Assembly: GCA_963978905.1 (NCBI GenBank)
Contig: OZ022261.1
Span: 6,449,992-6,513,991 of the forward strand
Length of the DNA: 64,000 bases
Source: Trichostrongylus colubriformis
Lineage: Eukaryota; Nematoda; Chromadorea; Rhabditida; Trichostrongylidae
Direction: 5' to 3'
The translations under genes and the position numbers were made by a program. This document shows positions 1 through 10,919 of this stretch, one piece after another; the stretch's first letter is position 1; the number at the start of each line of letters is the position of its first letter. Below the pieces are notes generated by a model. That model did not search any database, was not told the origin of the DNA, and saw only the letters and a list, made by a program, of their open reading frames with translations.

Positions 1-3
1 AAG

Positions 4-72
4 TAGAGCAGTTTGCTGAGGAGGAGAAGGTGGATAGCGGTGAAAATAGGTTCGAGTCAAAGAGCGAAATCA
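4..72 (+). CDS. acidic module exon A1 (partial gene, unknown)
   Basis: Open segment of 69 nt read as IEQFAEEEKVDSGENRFESK and on, ending A|gtaagt (phase 1). The window starts three bases before it with 'aag', a plausible acceptor because other exons in this series use TTGAAG acceptors. It resembles exons A2-A7 in length class, acidity and donor sequence. Function is not recognised. Confidence 0.45.
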
Positions 73-246
73 GTAAGTTACTGCTGAGCACATTCATTTT
101 TAGCTAGGCATTTGTGGTTGCATGAAGTCAGTGCAATGATTGAGTGGAGCGGTCTGTGAGATCGTCCTGACCTTCACATCAGTGTCGTGTCTGTCAAAGG
201 AGACTCGTTGTATTCAAAACACGATATCTGAAGTTGTGCTTTTCAG

Positions 247-360
247 TGATGGATAGATCGAACGAGGATTTGCCCGTGGTGAAAGAGGAGGGGGAGCTGT
301 TCACCGGACAGTTGTTTGTGGAAGGGGGCCAAACTGCACATTTTACAGCTAGCGAGCTCA
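247..360 (+). CDS. acidic module exon A2
   Basis: 114 nt between a TTTTCAG acceptor and an A|gtaagt donor, phase 1 at both ends, so the first codon is A|TG. It reads MMDRSNEDLPVVKEEGELFT and continues with an acidic tail. Same layout as A3-A7: a short M-x-D/E-R start, a VPMV/LPVV-like centre and a Glu-rich end. Unknown family. Confidence 0.55.
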
Positions 361-530
361 GTAAGTCATTGCTGAGCATCTTATTCACTCATTTGCAATC
401 AGACACTTGAAGATGAGGGTGCAGATAGTTTGTGAAAGTCGGCTGTGATACCGTGAAGGCCCTCCATCGAAAGCCATGCCCGAGAAAGGAAAGGGTCACC
501 TGCTAAATTATCAAACGGTGTGCATTTTAG

Positions 531-647
531 TGAGAATGGAAAGAACGGACGAATTTCTGCCCATGGTTGAAGAGGGGATTGAACTGTTATTGAAGGAGAG
601 GATGGTTGAGGGCAGTGAACTTGCATCTGAGTCGAAGTTCGGTTTGA
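531..647 (+). CDS. acidic module exon A3
   Basis: 117 nt, acceptor CATTTTAG, donor A|gtaagt, phase 1-1. It reads MRMERTDEFLPMVEEGIELL with an acidic, Ser/Glu-rich tail. It is nearly identical to A4 with a 189-bp period that includes the intron, so this is a recent tandem exon duplication. Confidence 0.6.
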
Positions 648-719
648 GTAAGTTTCTGTTGAATATGCCCGAGAAAGGAAAGAGTCGCCTGCTATGTTAC
701 TTAACGATGTGCATTTCAG

Positions 720-836
720 CGAGAATGGAAAGAACGGACGAAGGCCTGCCCATGGTTGAAGAGAGGATTGAACTGTTCTCGAAGGAGAGTATGGCTGAGG
801 GCAGTGAACTTGCATCTGAGTCGAAGTTCGATCTGA
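720..836 (+). CDS. acidic module exon A4 (duplicate of A3)
   Basis: 117 nt, acceptor CATTTCAG, donor A|gtaagt, phase 1-1. It reads (T)RMERTDEGLPMVEERIELF and on. The intron before it also matches the intron before A3 (shared CCCGAGAAAGGAAAG). Differences are substitutions that keep the frame, which supports coding. Confidence 0.6.
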   Translation, partial: REWKERTKACPWLKRGLNCSRRRVWLRAVNLHLSRSSI

Positions 837-1296
837 GTAAGTCGCTGCGGAACACGGTTATTCATCTATTTGTCATGAAGCACCTAAAGGCAGTGGAAGG
901 GGCTATGAAGGTTTCATTCATAGGGAACACCATTCTCCGTAAATGAAAAAGGGCAGCGTTAGGTGATAAGTTGTGACGAAACGTGCGTCAAAAGAGCGTC
1001 TTCGAGGGATCCATCGCGAACTCATTCAAGCCGAGTTGTTGCGAGGGTAGGCTGGATGGCATACCCCCCCCCCCTCATCCACCTCTTAGCGGGTAGTGAA
1101 GCAGAGGAGGCCAAAGGGAACGAGTGAGCGTCTTACAGAATTCCCACCTTTGTGGCCTTTTGATCCAGTTTCTCTCTGTTTTTGCATCCGGTTTTTGTAA
1201 GCAAAGGTTTAATCAATTGGTGACAGCGGTCTATAATACCGCGAAGACCCTCCCACTGGTGTCATTTCACTTACTGCTTGAATTTGTGCAATTCAG

Positions 1297-1413
1297 GGAG
1301 TATGGATCCTCCTGTCGAAGAGGTACCAATGTACGCGGAACAAGTGGTGGTGTCAGCGGAAGAAACTGTTGTACAGGGCGAGGAGTTTACCATCAGGGCG
1401 AATGGCCAGCTTA
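1297..1413 (+). CDS. acidic module exon A5
   Basis: 117 nt, acceptor AATTCAG, donor A|gtaagt, phase 1-1. It reads RSMDPPVEEVPMYAEQVVVS followed by Glu-rich sequence. It shares the M-D-x-P/x-x-V-P-M pattern of the A series but is diverged. Confidence 0.5.
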
Positions 1414-1824
1414 GTAAGTCACTGTTGGATCCCTCCATTTAGCCATTGAAGGCACACCGCGCGATAATCGGGATTACTCGCCTCACCTTTTTGGGGCGAT
1501 TGATCTCTGGGAAATTATTCAGGATGCAGCCTCTTTTACGCGGCCCTCGGTACGTGATCACGGCGTTTACATCCGCTCGAACCCCAGCTGGCCGCACCTG
1601 CTTGAGCTCCTTTCTGGCGTGGCTAGCTCGGGCTTGAGCGTATGTACCTCTGTAGTGGCGCGAAAATGGTGCTACCTGGATACTTGTCGAGGACCTGCTG
1701 CTCCAAGAACGTTATGGACTGATCTGAGTTTCGCGATGTGTGCCTACAAAAGCTTGAAGGTTCTAGGTAGAAGCTAATGGAATCGGTCTTTTTTCTACGC
1801 GGTACTTGACGATGTACATTTCAG

Positions 1825-1947
1825 CAGCAGCAGCAGCAGCAATGGACGGATTTCAGCCAGGTGTGCCGGTGGTGGCGCAGGGCATGCAGGTTGTGGCGGG
1901 GGAAGTGGGAGTGGAAGGAGATGAATTAGAGTCGGGTAGATTGTCTC
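1825..1947 (+). CDS. acidic module exon A6 with (GCA)n start
   Basis: 123 nt, acceptor ACATTTCAG, donor C|gtaagt, phase 1-1. A CAG/GCA triplet run right after the acceptor adds a short poly-Ala before MDGFQPGVPVVAQGMQ. The triplet run also offers alternative CAG acceptors that would keep the frame. Confidence 0.5.
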
Positions 1948-2004
1948 GTAAGTCGTTGCTCAACACCATTCATCCTTTTGTGATATTTGTATGAACACTT
2001 GAAG

Positions 2005-2118
2005 GCGTTGAGCGCATTGATCCGGTGGAAGGATCGGAAGTGGACATACCGGATCATTTTGCACCCGTCTTCGCAGAAGAGTTGCTTATGGAGGAGAGTG
2101 TGATGAATGTCCAAGCGA
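2005..2118 (+). CDS. acidic module exon A7
   Basis: 114 nt, acceptor CACTTGAAG (unusual, not TTTCAG), donor A|gtaagt, phase 1-1. It reads RVERIDPVEGSEVDIPDHFA and ends in acidic residues. Last clear member of the A series. Confidence 0.45.
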
Positions 2119-2159
2119 GTAAGTCGCGCCGAACCTGTTTGTTCATTCATTTATAGTGG

Positions 2160-2390
2160 GTACGTGCCTTATGTCAGGGTTTCGCTCCGCGGCATGTCGC
2201 AAGCGAAGCAATGCGGACGAGCTAAAGGCGCCATGTTGTCAGGTTTCGAAGCGATTACAAGTCAACTGGGCATCGCGTCCCTAGCATTACCGGTTAATCT
2301 CTGAGATCCAACTAGCGTGACGCGCATAGCTCGCACACACTTCGTCGCACGCCGCTCGTCGTCGTGCGAAATTCTGACATAACGGTACAC
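2160..2390 (+). repeat. dispersed repeat family S, copy 1
   Basis: This segment recurs at about 24585-24785 (same strand) and about 38815-38945 (opposite strand). The clearest shared part is the GC-rich stretch with CGTCGCACGCCGCTCG and the preceding CCCTAGCATTACC. No coding capacity or termini recognised. Probably a short non-autonomous element. Confidence 0.5.
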
Positions 2391-4158
2391 CCATTTATAA
2401 TTAATGGATTGAAGGCAGTGAATTACCATGCTGTCATATTGAGAAATGAAGAGGGAATCACCGATGGGGTGATAGAATGACTTCTCAAACCGCTTTCATC
2501 TCCCTCATTCATCTACACTATCTTTGCTTGTAATAGCTGTAGGAATATCGATAACCTCAATGACTATGGGTGCATACACGACTTCGAAAAACGCATCCCA
2601 TTGGTTGAGGGTTTCAAAGTGTAAGGGCCGCTGGTGATTGGCGCGGACAGGCGATCAGCTAGTGGTGGTTATTTATCGCACACACCCCGACATTTCCACG
2701 GTTTATACCCAGTTCACACTTCATTACAAGTGCCTGTAGAAATTATGCAGGAAGGAATTTGTTTTTTTCAAATTATTTTTGAATGAAAAGTCTCTATTTC
2801 AGGTGAGCAACAGCAGGAATTTGAAAAAACCGACGTAATTTAGTTTTCATTTTGTATTTTTGTTATGTCTTGTGCACTGCACCTTATTTTTGTTCATACA
2901 CGTCAGGAACTTGTGGAAAAACTGCGTAACTCGGCATCTATGCTCTCAACGATAATCTCAGCACGACATTTTTTGTTCGACTTCTTTGACACCATAGCTG
3001 GAACACGCCGTTTGTTCACCAATAACTACAGTATTTGTTTTTATTGTCATGTACGAAGAATTCACGGGCTCAGCTGCATGATCGATTTTGACTTTGGGAT
3101 TTGCTAACCTTCCCTATCTGTTCCGTGGACCTCCACCCAACGGACTTTCAGCGCGGACTCACATGCTTAACGCATGATGTGCTATTCTTGCACCCTGAAC
3201 CGATTACCCGTTTTTGTATTGCTTCGGAACAGTTCCGAATATTTGATGTGGGCTTTGCCTATCCCAGCAGTAAAGACGTTCGCGCTGATAATGTTGCATC
3301 TGACCCTGCCGCTTTCTTTGTCCCTGTTCCGTTCTGTAGCTGAAATGGTCCAGTGGCTTCTTCTGTTGTTTTCTCCCAAGGTGTTGCTACTCATACCATT
3401 TCCTCTCCTTATCTGAGCAGGCATGGGTTGAATGGTGGTGGAATGGAATGGAGACTGTGGCACAAGTTGCGCACTTTTGTCGCACGCCCCGCCCACTGTT
3501 GTCGACTGCCGCCTATTTGCTCTGAAAACGGCTGCCAACACCTGGGATGTGTTGCAAGTGTTCCGGTGATTAGAGTGAGATCAAGTCACCCATCAGTGGG
3601 GTTATTTCACGAGACGATTGATTTACTACCAATTTCAAGGTCTTCGCTACGTAGCGTTTTTACTTATGCCAAGATAAGGGTCGAAGAATAAAAGGCACAT
3701 ATTTGTGAATTTAAATATGATACTTCTTACATAAATGATTAAGTTAGGGCATCTTCCATTCAGTACAATTTCTTACTGAAAGTAGATATGATCTATGATG
3801 AAGATGGAAGCTGGATACTGTAATGGTCCATAATACTATGTTTTGGTCTCACAAGAATGTTGATTTCTTCGTTTCTGGAGTGAATTACCCCCAACACAAC
3901 ACTGGTGATCTATTCTCTGAAACACTGGTTGGAACACTTGCACGCCACAACCAACACCTGCTATGGCGGTCTGCAGGGGTCACCCAGGGTTAGAACAGAA
4001 AGCATGGTTTACGAGTGGGGCAGCTGTACATCACCAACTACTGCTGCTGTTCGACGCTAATTACATTTCCCTTAGGTAAAGTACACGCGCAGCTCTTGAA
4101 CTGGTTCAGTTTTGTCTTAATATCCATCTGATATCCTCTCTTATTCATTGCCGTTCAG
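2391..4158. other. unassigned intergenic or intronic sequence
   Basis: No supportable exon, RNA gene or element found. Short open frames on both strands around 3100-3690 overlap one another, lack flanking splice signals in phase, and have compositions unlike the neighbouring modules. Confidence 0.4.
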
Positions 4159-4313
4159 GAGTCCTGCAGTCAGCTGGGTATAATCCTCCACCCGAAGAGA
4201 TCGCTTTCTTTAACGCAATAGATCCATTACTCCATTTGCTATTACTTTTCGCCGATTGGTCCAAACGCAGGGATATCGATATTGTACGGGCGGTTTTCAA
4301 CATGAGCATGCCG
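4159..4313 (+). CDS. candidate exon B1, unknown protein
   Basis: Open from a TTCAG acceptor to a CCG|gtaagc donor in one frame: VLQSAGYNPPPEEIAFFNAI, then a hydrophobic/acidic stretch ending VFNMSMP. Composition looks protein-like. Phase 1 at the start and 0 at the end, so it does not fit the 1-1 pattern. The following segment 4469-4672 has an open frame (YFSLHKQFLWIGDIP) but the join is unresolved. Confidence 0.35.
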
Positions 4314-4890
4314 GTAAGCTATGATAGCCATTCAGAAAGTAACTTGGATCTAAGAGTCGAGTGAAGCGGTCGTCTGACAGACGGTTTCACTAGTAAGATT
4401 GCTTTTCCACTGTCAAGTACACATCTAATACGACTGCTAAGGCTCCCCTAACAATCGCATAATTACAGCTACTTCAGCCTACACAAGCAATTCTTGTGGA
4501 TTGGAGACATACCTCGTGATAATCACATCAGTGAACTTGCCTGGTGGCACGGTAGCTTCTTGTACACACCCCAGGTTGTACCCCTTTTGCGCCAGTGCGC
4601 ACCATACCTGCTTGAACTCATTCGAGCCACGCCCACTCGAGCTCTTCGACGGTCATCAGACCAATAAAGCGTGCCTACCTGGTATCGAGCAGGTGTAGCG
4701 CAGTGAAAGCGCACAATGGAGCAACCTGGGTATGTGGGTGAATTAGTTTGTCTCTGACGAGATTGAAATCTACTTTTCGCTGTTTTCCCGATGCTGTATT
4801 GAGACTAGACCTTTCCAGACCCTTTTCCAGCACTTGAGGTGGCTTCAAGGTGTATTTATGATTGGTTTAAAACTTGCTTGTGCTTATCAG

Positions 4891-5200
4891 GACCAATTCA
4901 TATTTCCTGGATCACTTTCGTTGTGGCATTCGATCTTTGCTGGTCGCCGTGGTCGGTATTCTGTCTACCCATTCTTTATGGCGAATCTAAAGTTGTTCCA
5001 GAGCTTTCCCAGCGAGCTACTCCAAATGCCTGAGTGGATTGCTGAGCAGTACAATGGATTGAGAGCTAGAATTCAAGAAAATGATGTCCTCCTCAAGGTG
5101 ACTAATATGAAAATGGACTGCGATCCGTTCCTTTCAACTGAAAATGTTTTAAAACCTGTTCAGAAACCTCACGTCCCACTCCCTCCACCGGTGTCTCAGA
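4891..5200 (+). CDS. candidate exon B3, unknown protein
   Basis: 310 nt open from a CTTATCAG acceptor to an A|gtgagt donor. It reads DQFIFPGSLSLWHSIFAGRR near the start and ends in a Pro-rich stretch (HVPLPPPVSQ). It starts in phase 0 and ends in phase 1. Family not recognised. Confidence 0.4.
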
Positions 5201-5419
5201 GTGAGTCTTTTGTAGAACTTGTATAGGGAAATTTTGTTTGACTAATCAGTATCAAAAGTGCTACAAATTCTTCAAACAAAAAAGGTACCGTTGCTCAGTA
5301 GTACTGAACACTTATCATGACGTGGAGAAAGATAATTCTCCAACAATAGAACAAGAACAATAGGAACGGGAGCCGTTCACTCACTGATAGATACGTGCCT
5401 CCTTGTACTACATTTACAG

Positions 5420-5640
5420 CTTAAATCAGCCCGTTGTCAGCTCTGGAACGGATTTCATTGCCAAAAAAAGTGAAGAGGTAGTTACAAGTTCGATTGCAGG
5501 TGCTCCTGCACGGGCTGTTTCTAAAATATGTGTCTCAGCGCCGACTGGTAAAAGAGTGCGAGGCGAAGATGATATCTCAGAGGCTGTTTATCCCCGTAAG
5601 ATGCAGGCATTCGAAAATGTCCCAACTGGTACAACTACCG
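5420..5640 (+). CDS. candidate exon B4, Ser/Ala/Lys-rich
   Basis: Open in one frame from a TTTACAG acceptor to a G|gtgagt donor. It includes SSIAGAPARAVSKICVSAPT, whose GAPARA string resembles the later module array (GTPARAAT). Entry phase does not match the B3 donor, so the exact start is uncertain. Confidence 0.35.
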
Positions 5641-6262
5641 GTGAGTATCAGTTTTCTCGACTACTGGTCTATTAACACCATCGCGCATGAGAAAAAGCTA
5701 TCTGAAATATTGAGTGGGTGCGTCGCGGCGAGCGACACGTCAGAGTGCGAGCTGGGGTCACCGTGTGTATATGTATAATTCGAAGTATTTGTATATTGCG
5801 GTACAGTGTGCCTGAAATCATCAGTTAATCAGCGGACCGGATATGGTTATCGTTTTGGCTTGGGCGATTGAATGTTGGTCTTCTTACCAAGGTACACTTC
5901 TCTCAAGTGTGGTGAGTAGGCTCCGCCTAAGTGGCCGTCGTGACCTTGATGCGCCATCGCAACCCACTGAAAATTAGTCAGGAGAATAACTGTAATGAAC
6001 CAATAATACTACAGTTCAAAGAAAGTAACTTGGTGAAAATGGTTTCTTTGAATTCTTTAGATTGATTTGATTCCACTAATTAATGGCCAGTGAAGTGTGG
6101 CAAATTCGAAGAACATCACAGTTACTAGGAAGAAAGAATTAGTTTCAACTCCAAAAAGTGATGTTCGAGTTAACCAAATCCCGCAGCTTACAGACACGGC
6201 ATCACAGACAGCTGTCGCATTCGAGCAGGCCTTTTTGCCAAAATACCATATTCTTTTTCTAG

Positions 6263-6301
6263 AAACCCATCTCAAGTGCGGATCACGATCTATTCGAGAA
6301 T
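6263..6301 (+). CDS. candidate micro-exon B5
   Basis: 39 nt between a TTTTTCTAG acceptor and a T|gtgagt donor, phase 1-1. It reads ETHLKCGSRSIRE. An open frame upstream (about 6097-6262) runs into it without an obvious acceptor, so the exon may be longer. Confidence 0.25.
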
Positions 6302-6401
6302 GTGAGTATGTGAGACGGTAATCGCTTATGGGGTGCTATTGCTCACGGAGATCCCATCTTGTGTACATTTTTTTTACCTAGTTACCCCCATCCGTATTGT
6401 A

Positions 6402-6927
6402 TTAGGTTGGCAGCTAAGTAAATGCGGATTTTTAAATACTGCTTTTTCCCTCAAAACCGCTTTCCAGCAATCTCTTCTGTACATACACATGTAGTATCAT
6501 TCCACACGCATCTATAGGTATTATTGTCTTCCATCTCCCGGATAACCCTTTTCGGCAGAATTTCGGCAAATGGTCAACCTCATTTCCATTACAAAAATTA
6601 TAAAAAAATCTTTTCTTTGAATGGCGTTAGACAGGGAAAGGAAAAGATGATAATCCGATGGAGCAAGATCAGGGCCATCGGATTATCACCTTTCCCTTTT
6701 CCTGTCTAATGCTTCAAAGAATAAAATTGGAATTGAAAGTGAGGTGACTTTTGATATTTTTATTTTGCCGAAAAGGGTTATCCGGGAGATGGAAGACAAC
6801 AATACCTATACTAGATGCGTGTGGACTTGTACTACATATATATGTACAGAAGAAATTTTGTGGAAAGCAGTTCTGAGGGGAAAAGCAGTATCTAAAAAAA
6901 TCCACGATTACTTAGTTGCCAACCTAA
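6402..6927. mobile_element. 526-bp palindromic mariner-type foldback element
   Basis: TIRs TTAGGTTGGCAGCTAAGTAA and its complement at the right end, flanked by TA at 6400-6401 and 6928-6929. The two halves are inverted copies over almost the whole length, meeting near 6665. The tip resembles mariner TIRs (TTAGGTTGGC type). No transposase is encoded, so it must be non-autonomous. Confidence 0.85.
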
Positions 6928-7037
6928 TACATGCAATTCTTCAGCATTTTGATCACAACATTAGGGCACCAATGCTTCTTTAATGTTAACCTTGACTCTC
7001 ACAATCCTCATCTCACAAGGAAGGCCCTTCAGGTTAT

Positions 7038-7953
7038 GGAGAGCTTTTTCAGAACGGTTTCTTGCGTTCTATAGGGTCGCATACATGAAGCAGAAAGGCG
7101 GCTCAAATTCGACTTAATGGTTTTCGGGGGGCAGAAAATGAGTGACAAAAGTTGCTAAGAAAGAAACAGTTTTGACCAGGTTGCGGCAATCTTTTTCAGC
7201 TGCGGCGTTCAATATGCATATCAGAAAACTGTCTTCAAACCTACGCCAAAACCAATGCGTGCTGGTTCAAAAATGTTGAATCACTTATGGTAACTGGTAA
7301 ACAAAGCACAGAAAACCCATAGGGGATGCCCAAACCATCAATTCCACAGTAGCTGGATGACCGAATGGGTATTGGGATGGACTGCAATTGGAACAGTGGT
7401 TGGGGGTTCATGGTGCAACTACCCCGACATGCACGTTTTTGCACTTTCTTGAATTTTTTTGTCTAGCACTAAATTATTTCCGCACATGCGGAAGGACTGC
7501 AATTTCGTTGCTGAGCACCAAAGTGACCTCATTCACAAGCTTTCAGTGATCTACTTGTTTGGACCCGTCAGCGCCCCTAGCACGCGTGCCAGGCATTTCC
7601 GTGCGATACTAGTAAGATATTCGTGCTCAAGAGACTCAATTGGCCCTAGGTACAGAGTAATATTCAAATTGAGATTTTGATCCAAAATCCAGACAGTGGG
7701 ATGGACATGGGCACATTGTCATTGCTTTGCTCTCCGATTAGCCGAATTCGAGACCGGTTTTTGCATGTTTGTCTGTGACCCTATAAAATGCTAAAAACCG
7801 TTTCGAAAAAGCTCACCAACAATCGCAAAGCCCTCATCCTGCTCAATATTGAAGTGACTGGCCTCTGACAAAGAAGGCCCGTGACGTGACGGGCCTTCGT
7901 TTTCAGAGGCCGTTCACTTCAATGTTGAGCAGGATGTGGGCTTTGCGATTGTT
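7038..7953. repeat. nested inverted-repeat element with 136-bp hairpin
   Basis: 7038-7085 is inverted against about 7772-7824 (GAGCTTTTTC...TATAGGGTC). Next to the right arm, 7818-7953 forms a tight hairpin with arms of about 66 nt around GACGTGACG, e.g. AACAATCGCAAAG against CTTTGCGATTGTT. No coding signal. Probably one or two foldback MITE-like insertions. Confidence 0.6.
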
Positions 7954-8066
7954 AGTAGGTACCAATTAATTTTGACTACTGATTACAGAGTCGTGAATAA
8001 AAAACGTCTCAAATATTGACATATGATTGTTGTGAGAGTAGCACATGATAATGCTCTCGAATGTAG

Positions 8067-8153
8067 ATCCGTCGGCATCCAGGGAGAAAGAGAACAACTC
8101 AATGACCTCAAATCCAGAGAGTAGAGAGAATCCAGAGAGCATCCCAACGAAAG
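8067..8153 (+). CDS. candidate exon B6, Ser/Glu/Pro-rich
   Basis: 87 nt, acceptor ATGTAG, donor G|gtatat, phase 1-1. It reads DPSASREKENNSMTSNPESR and ends IPTKG. Low complexity, disordered-type composition, same phase as the neighbouring modules. Confidence 0.4.
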
Positions 8154-8206
8154 GTATATCATCTGGGAGCGTCAAGAGAATGATTTTAAAAGTAGCGTCA
8201 TTTCAG

Positions 8207-8257
8207 GAGTTCGTGAAACCGTGGAAACTTCAAGGAAACGACTTTCTTCCGTATCAG
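8207..8257 (+). CDS. candidate exon B7
   Basis: 51 nt, acceptor CATTTCAG, donor G|gtctga, phase 1-1. It reads GVRETVETSRKRLSSVS. Short, supported only by splice signals and phase. Confidence 0.35.
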
Positions 8258-8463
8258 GTCTGATCACTTTCAAATGCAAAATTGTTAATGTAAAATGTAG
8301 AAAGGCATTGTTGTGGGTTGACTATTCCACTCCACTCACTTTCACTCACATCCATGTGTGGATGTAACGGTTTTGAGAAGAAGGCATGAAAGGTAGTAGT
8401 TTCTCGAGCGTGTGTTAGGATTTTTTATTAGCCACGATTCATTCCTTATGAACCGTACCTCGT

Positions 8464-8896
8464 TTAAAGGAATCGTCCACGGAAAATGAGTTTTTGTGTT
8501 ACCCATGTATTTATGTTGTATTTGCCTAATGTTGGCCTCATGCAAAATTTCACGCGAGAAAATGTGAATCTGGCTGAGACACAGCACCACAAAGTGCGGT
8601 CCCGGTGGGCGGGGCCTCTGTGTAAAAGCCTCGTACCGCGTCCGCCGTGGTCGGAGACGCATTGTAGGAACAGAAGGTTACGTAAACAGTCCTACTCTCT
8701 GTTCCCAACGGCGGCGGAAGACGGGACGAGGCTTTTACACGGAGGCCCCGCCCACTGGGACCGCACTTTGTGGTGCTGTATCTCAGCCAGATTCACATTT
8801 TATCGCGTGAAATTTTGCATGAGGCCAACATTAGGCAAATACAACATAAACATATGGGTAACACAAAAACTCATTTTCCGTGGACGATTCCTTTAA
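8464..8896. mobile_element. hairpin MITE family R2, copy 1
   Basis: 433 bp, starts TTAAAGGAATCGTCCACGG and ends with its complement. Long inverted arms include CACCACAAAGTGCGGTCC. Near-identical to 17092-17512. A third diverged copy is at about 35646-36051 and a half copy at about 14525-14755. Open frames inside are by-products of the palindrome. Confidence 0.8.
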
Positions 8897-9014
8897 GACG
8901 TCAGTAGTATACACCTGTGCGTACGGCTGCATTTTACATAGCCTTCTCGCCTTGGAACTACCACTACTGCGTAATTTTGTCTGGTTATCCCTACTATCCT
9001 CATGATACTTATAA

Positions 9015-9480
9015 AACCCTTCGTCTGCGTGTACGTCCGTCCCTCCGTCTCCTTGTCCGTCCCATTGTCCGCCACGAAATTAGGTACTATATGAAAAAAG
9101 AGCTGTGGAGATGGAGACAAGTGTGGTATGGGTAGGATATGGGACAGGAAGTAAAGACCACATATGGACCAAGTTAAGCTCCTCCCACGGTAAGCGGGGC
9201 GTTCACTGGAATGTTCCGTTTTCAGCCCGAAAATTTCGGTTGGGTTTGAATGTGCCCCAAACGTAGGGAGAAGATGGATTTAGGTCAGCGACGGGTTTCT
9301 GAAGGTCAAGAACGAATTCTGGGCACAATGGACGTAGCATTCGTAGTTGTGGGCAAAGCTTGGACATTCCATGAAAACGAGCCGTGGGGTTGAGGAAAAT
9401 GGGACAGGAATTAAGGAACACCCATGCATCAAGTGAAGCTACTCCCACGGTGGGCCGAGCGTGCAGTGAAATACCCTATC
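9015..9480 (+). repeat. dispersed repeat family R3, copy 1
   Basis: Matches about 23560-23950 in the same orientation. Shared strings include ACAAGTGTGGTATGGGTAGG and GAATGTGCCCCAAACGT. It contains an internal diverged direct repeat (about 9165 against 9430: AAGCTCCTCCCACGGT and AAGCTACTCCCACGGT). No protein recognised. Confidence 0.65.
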
Positions 9481-9640
9481 TTCAAGAAAGAGCAATTTCG
9501 ATCGACCTACTGACGCATATGTGTTTCGCGCACAGTAGTGTGCGTCAGCTAACTGGTATGTAGAGATGCTGTGTCGTGCAGTTTTCGTAAAAAACGAATT
9601 AAAACATGCACAATCTGAAGAAGAGGAGGCACTCTAAATA

Positions 9641-10539
9641 TTAGGTTGTAAGGAAAGTTCTGGCCGCTTTTTCGCATTCACAAGATAAAATTAAATATCA
9701 GAGCGCGTCAACATGAATCAGCTGACATACTGTGCTCGTTAGATAGAGAAAAAGTTGCTCTTTCAGAACATATGTTTTATTTGGAATGCCACAAGGTTTT
9801 CGATTTATTAGGGGAGTTTTAAAGTGCTGCGAAAATGGCACTTTTAAGATGACTTCACTTCAAGAGTTCTTGTTTAGCCGAGTCCCAGCGAAGGTGACCA
9901 CAAATGTGAATACTGCAAGAAGAGGGGGTGTATCACTGGATGGAACACATTATTTCTGGTTTCAGAAGTGCAGAAATGAGGACGAGCTGCTCGAATTTTC
10001 AATTGATCAAATCGCTTTAACTAAAATGGCAGAAGGCGATGAGCGTCCATATTTGCAGGGTATATCCACAAGTATTGGCCCTCAACAAGCAACCTTAGCT
10101 GACCACCTCAAGTGGCCTTGTTTTGGAAAAATCCAAAAAAATGGGTGCCGCGGGACCCCACACGGCAGTCATGCGCAAGCGCATTTTTCACAAATCCTCT
10201 TCCACTAATTGAAGCAGTTGCAGGGTGAGGCCCTTACTCGTCTATCATGTTCATCAGATCTAGCGCTAACTATGCCCCGCTTCCCGAAACATCTGGCCAG
10301 CTCCTTCAGTAGCAGTGTGTTCAGAAAGAGTGGCGATTTGAAGTCGACTTTTTTTCATTTCGCGCAATATAAATTATCAGCCCTTTGTCAAATTGAGATG
10401 TGTAGGTATGCATAGAATTGCCAAGAGTGTGGCGAATCTAATGGTGCTCACACTGTGAGAAAAGATGCACTCTGAGCCGAGTTATGATCTCTCGAAGTTG
10501 AAATTTCAAAAACCGGCCAAAACTTTCCTTACAACCTAA
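9641..10539 (+). mobile_element. mariner-like element with transposase N-terminal remnant
   Basis: 899 bp with TIRs TTAGGTTGTAAGGAAAGT at both ends and TA on both sides (9639-9640, 10540-10541). The frame 9786-10208 ends in LADHLKWPCFGKIQKNGC, like the second helix-turn-helix of mariner transposases. The D,D(34)D catalytic part is missing, so this is an internally deleted copy. A truncated relative lies at 49115-49420. Confidence 0.75.
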
Positions 10540-10919
10540 TACTTGAGACTTATCGAGGACCTGGCACTCGCTGCGTCACTGAGGTGGGTGATGCCGGGGT
10601 CAGAGGCGTTGAAGGCTACGGTTAGATTCAGAAGTGTGATCTGCACGACCGTGCAGTCGCATGTGTCGCCATGCGCACTCTCACTTGAGCTTACTATTAG
10701 GTTGTCCCATATGTCTTGGAGGATTTTTTCGATCATCAATTTTTGTTATTTTTCTTTCAACAAACAACAATCAGACAATATTCAGAACTATCGACGTATT
10801 CACCATTGTTATCGACAACACTCTGCCTCCTCATAGGTTAATCGTTGATTCCCTCCTCCCAGAACTCTGGGTTCTGAGAGTCGAAGAAGTCAGCGATCGC
10901 CTTTGCAAGCATGTCATAA

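Noticed and set aside
1067..1076. Poly-C runs (also near 11230, 12755, 12790, 18472) as functional signals
   Set aside because: They are simple homopolymers, possibly assembly or decay artefacts. No consistent position relative to genes.
3182..3541. 119-codon minus-strand frame
   Set aside because: No domain, and it overlaps several plus-strand frames of similar length.
8486..8896. 136-codon frame as a gene
   Set aside because: It lies inside a palindromic MITE, and the same frame recurs in inverted copies.
9786..10208. 140-codon frame as a host gene
   Set aside because: It lies fully within TA-flanked mariner TIRs and ends in a mariner helix-turn-helix-like sequence.
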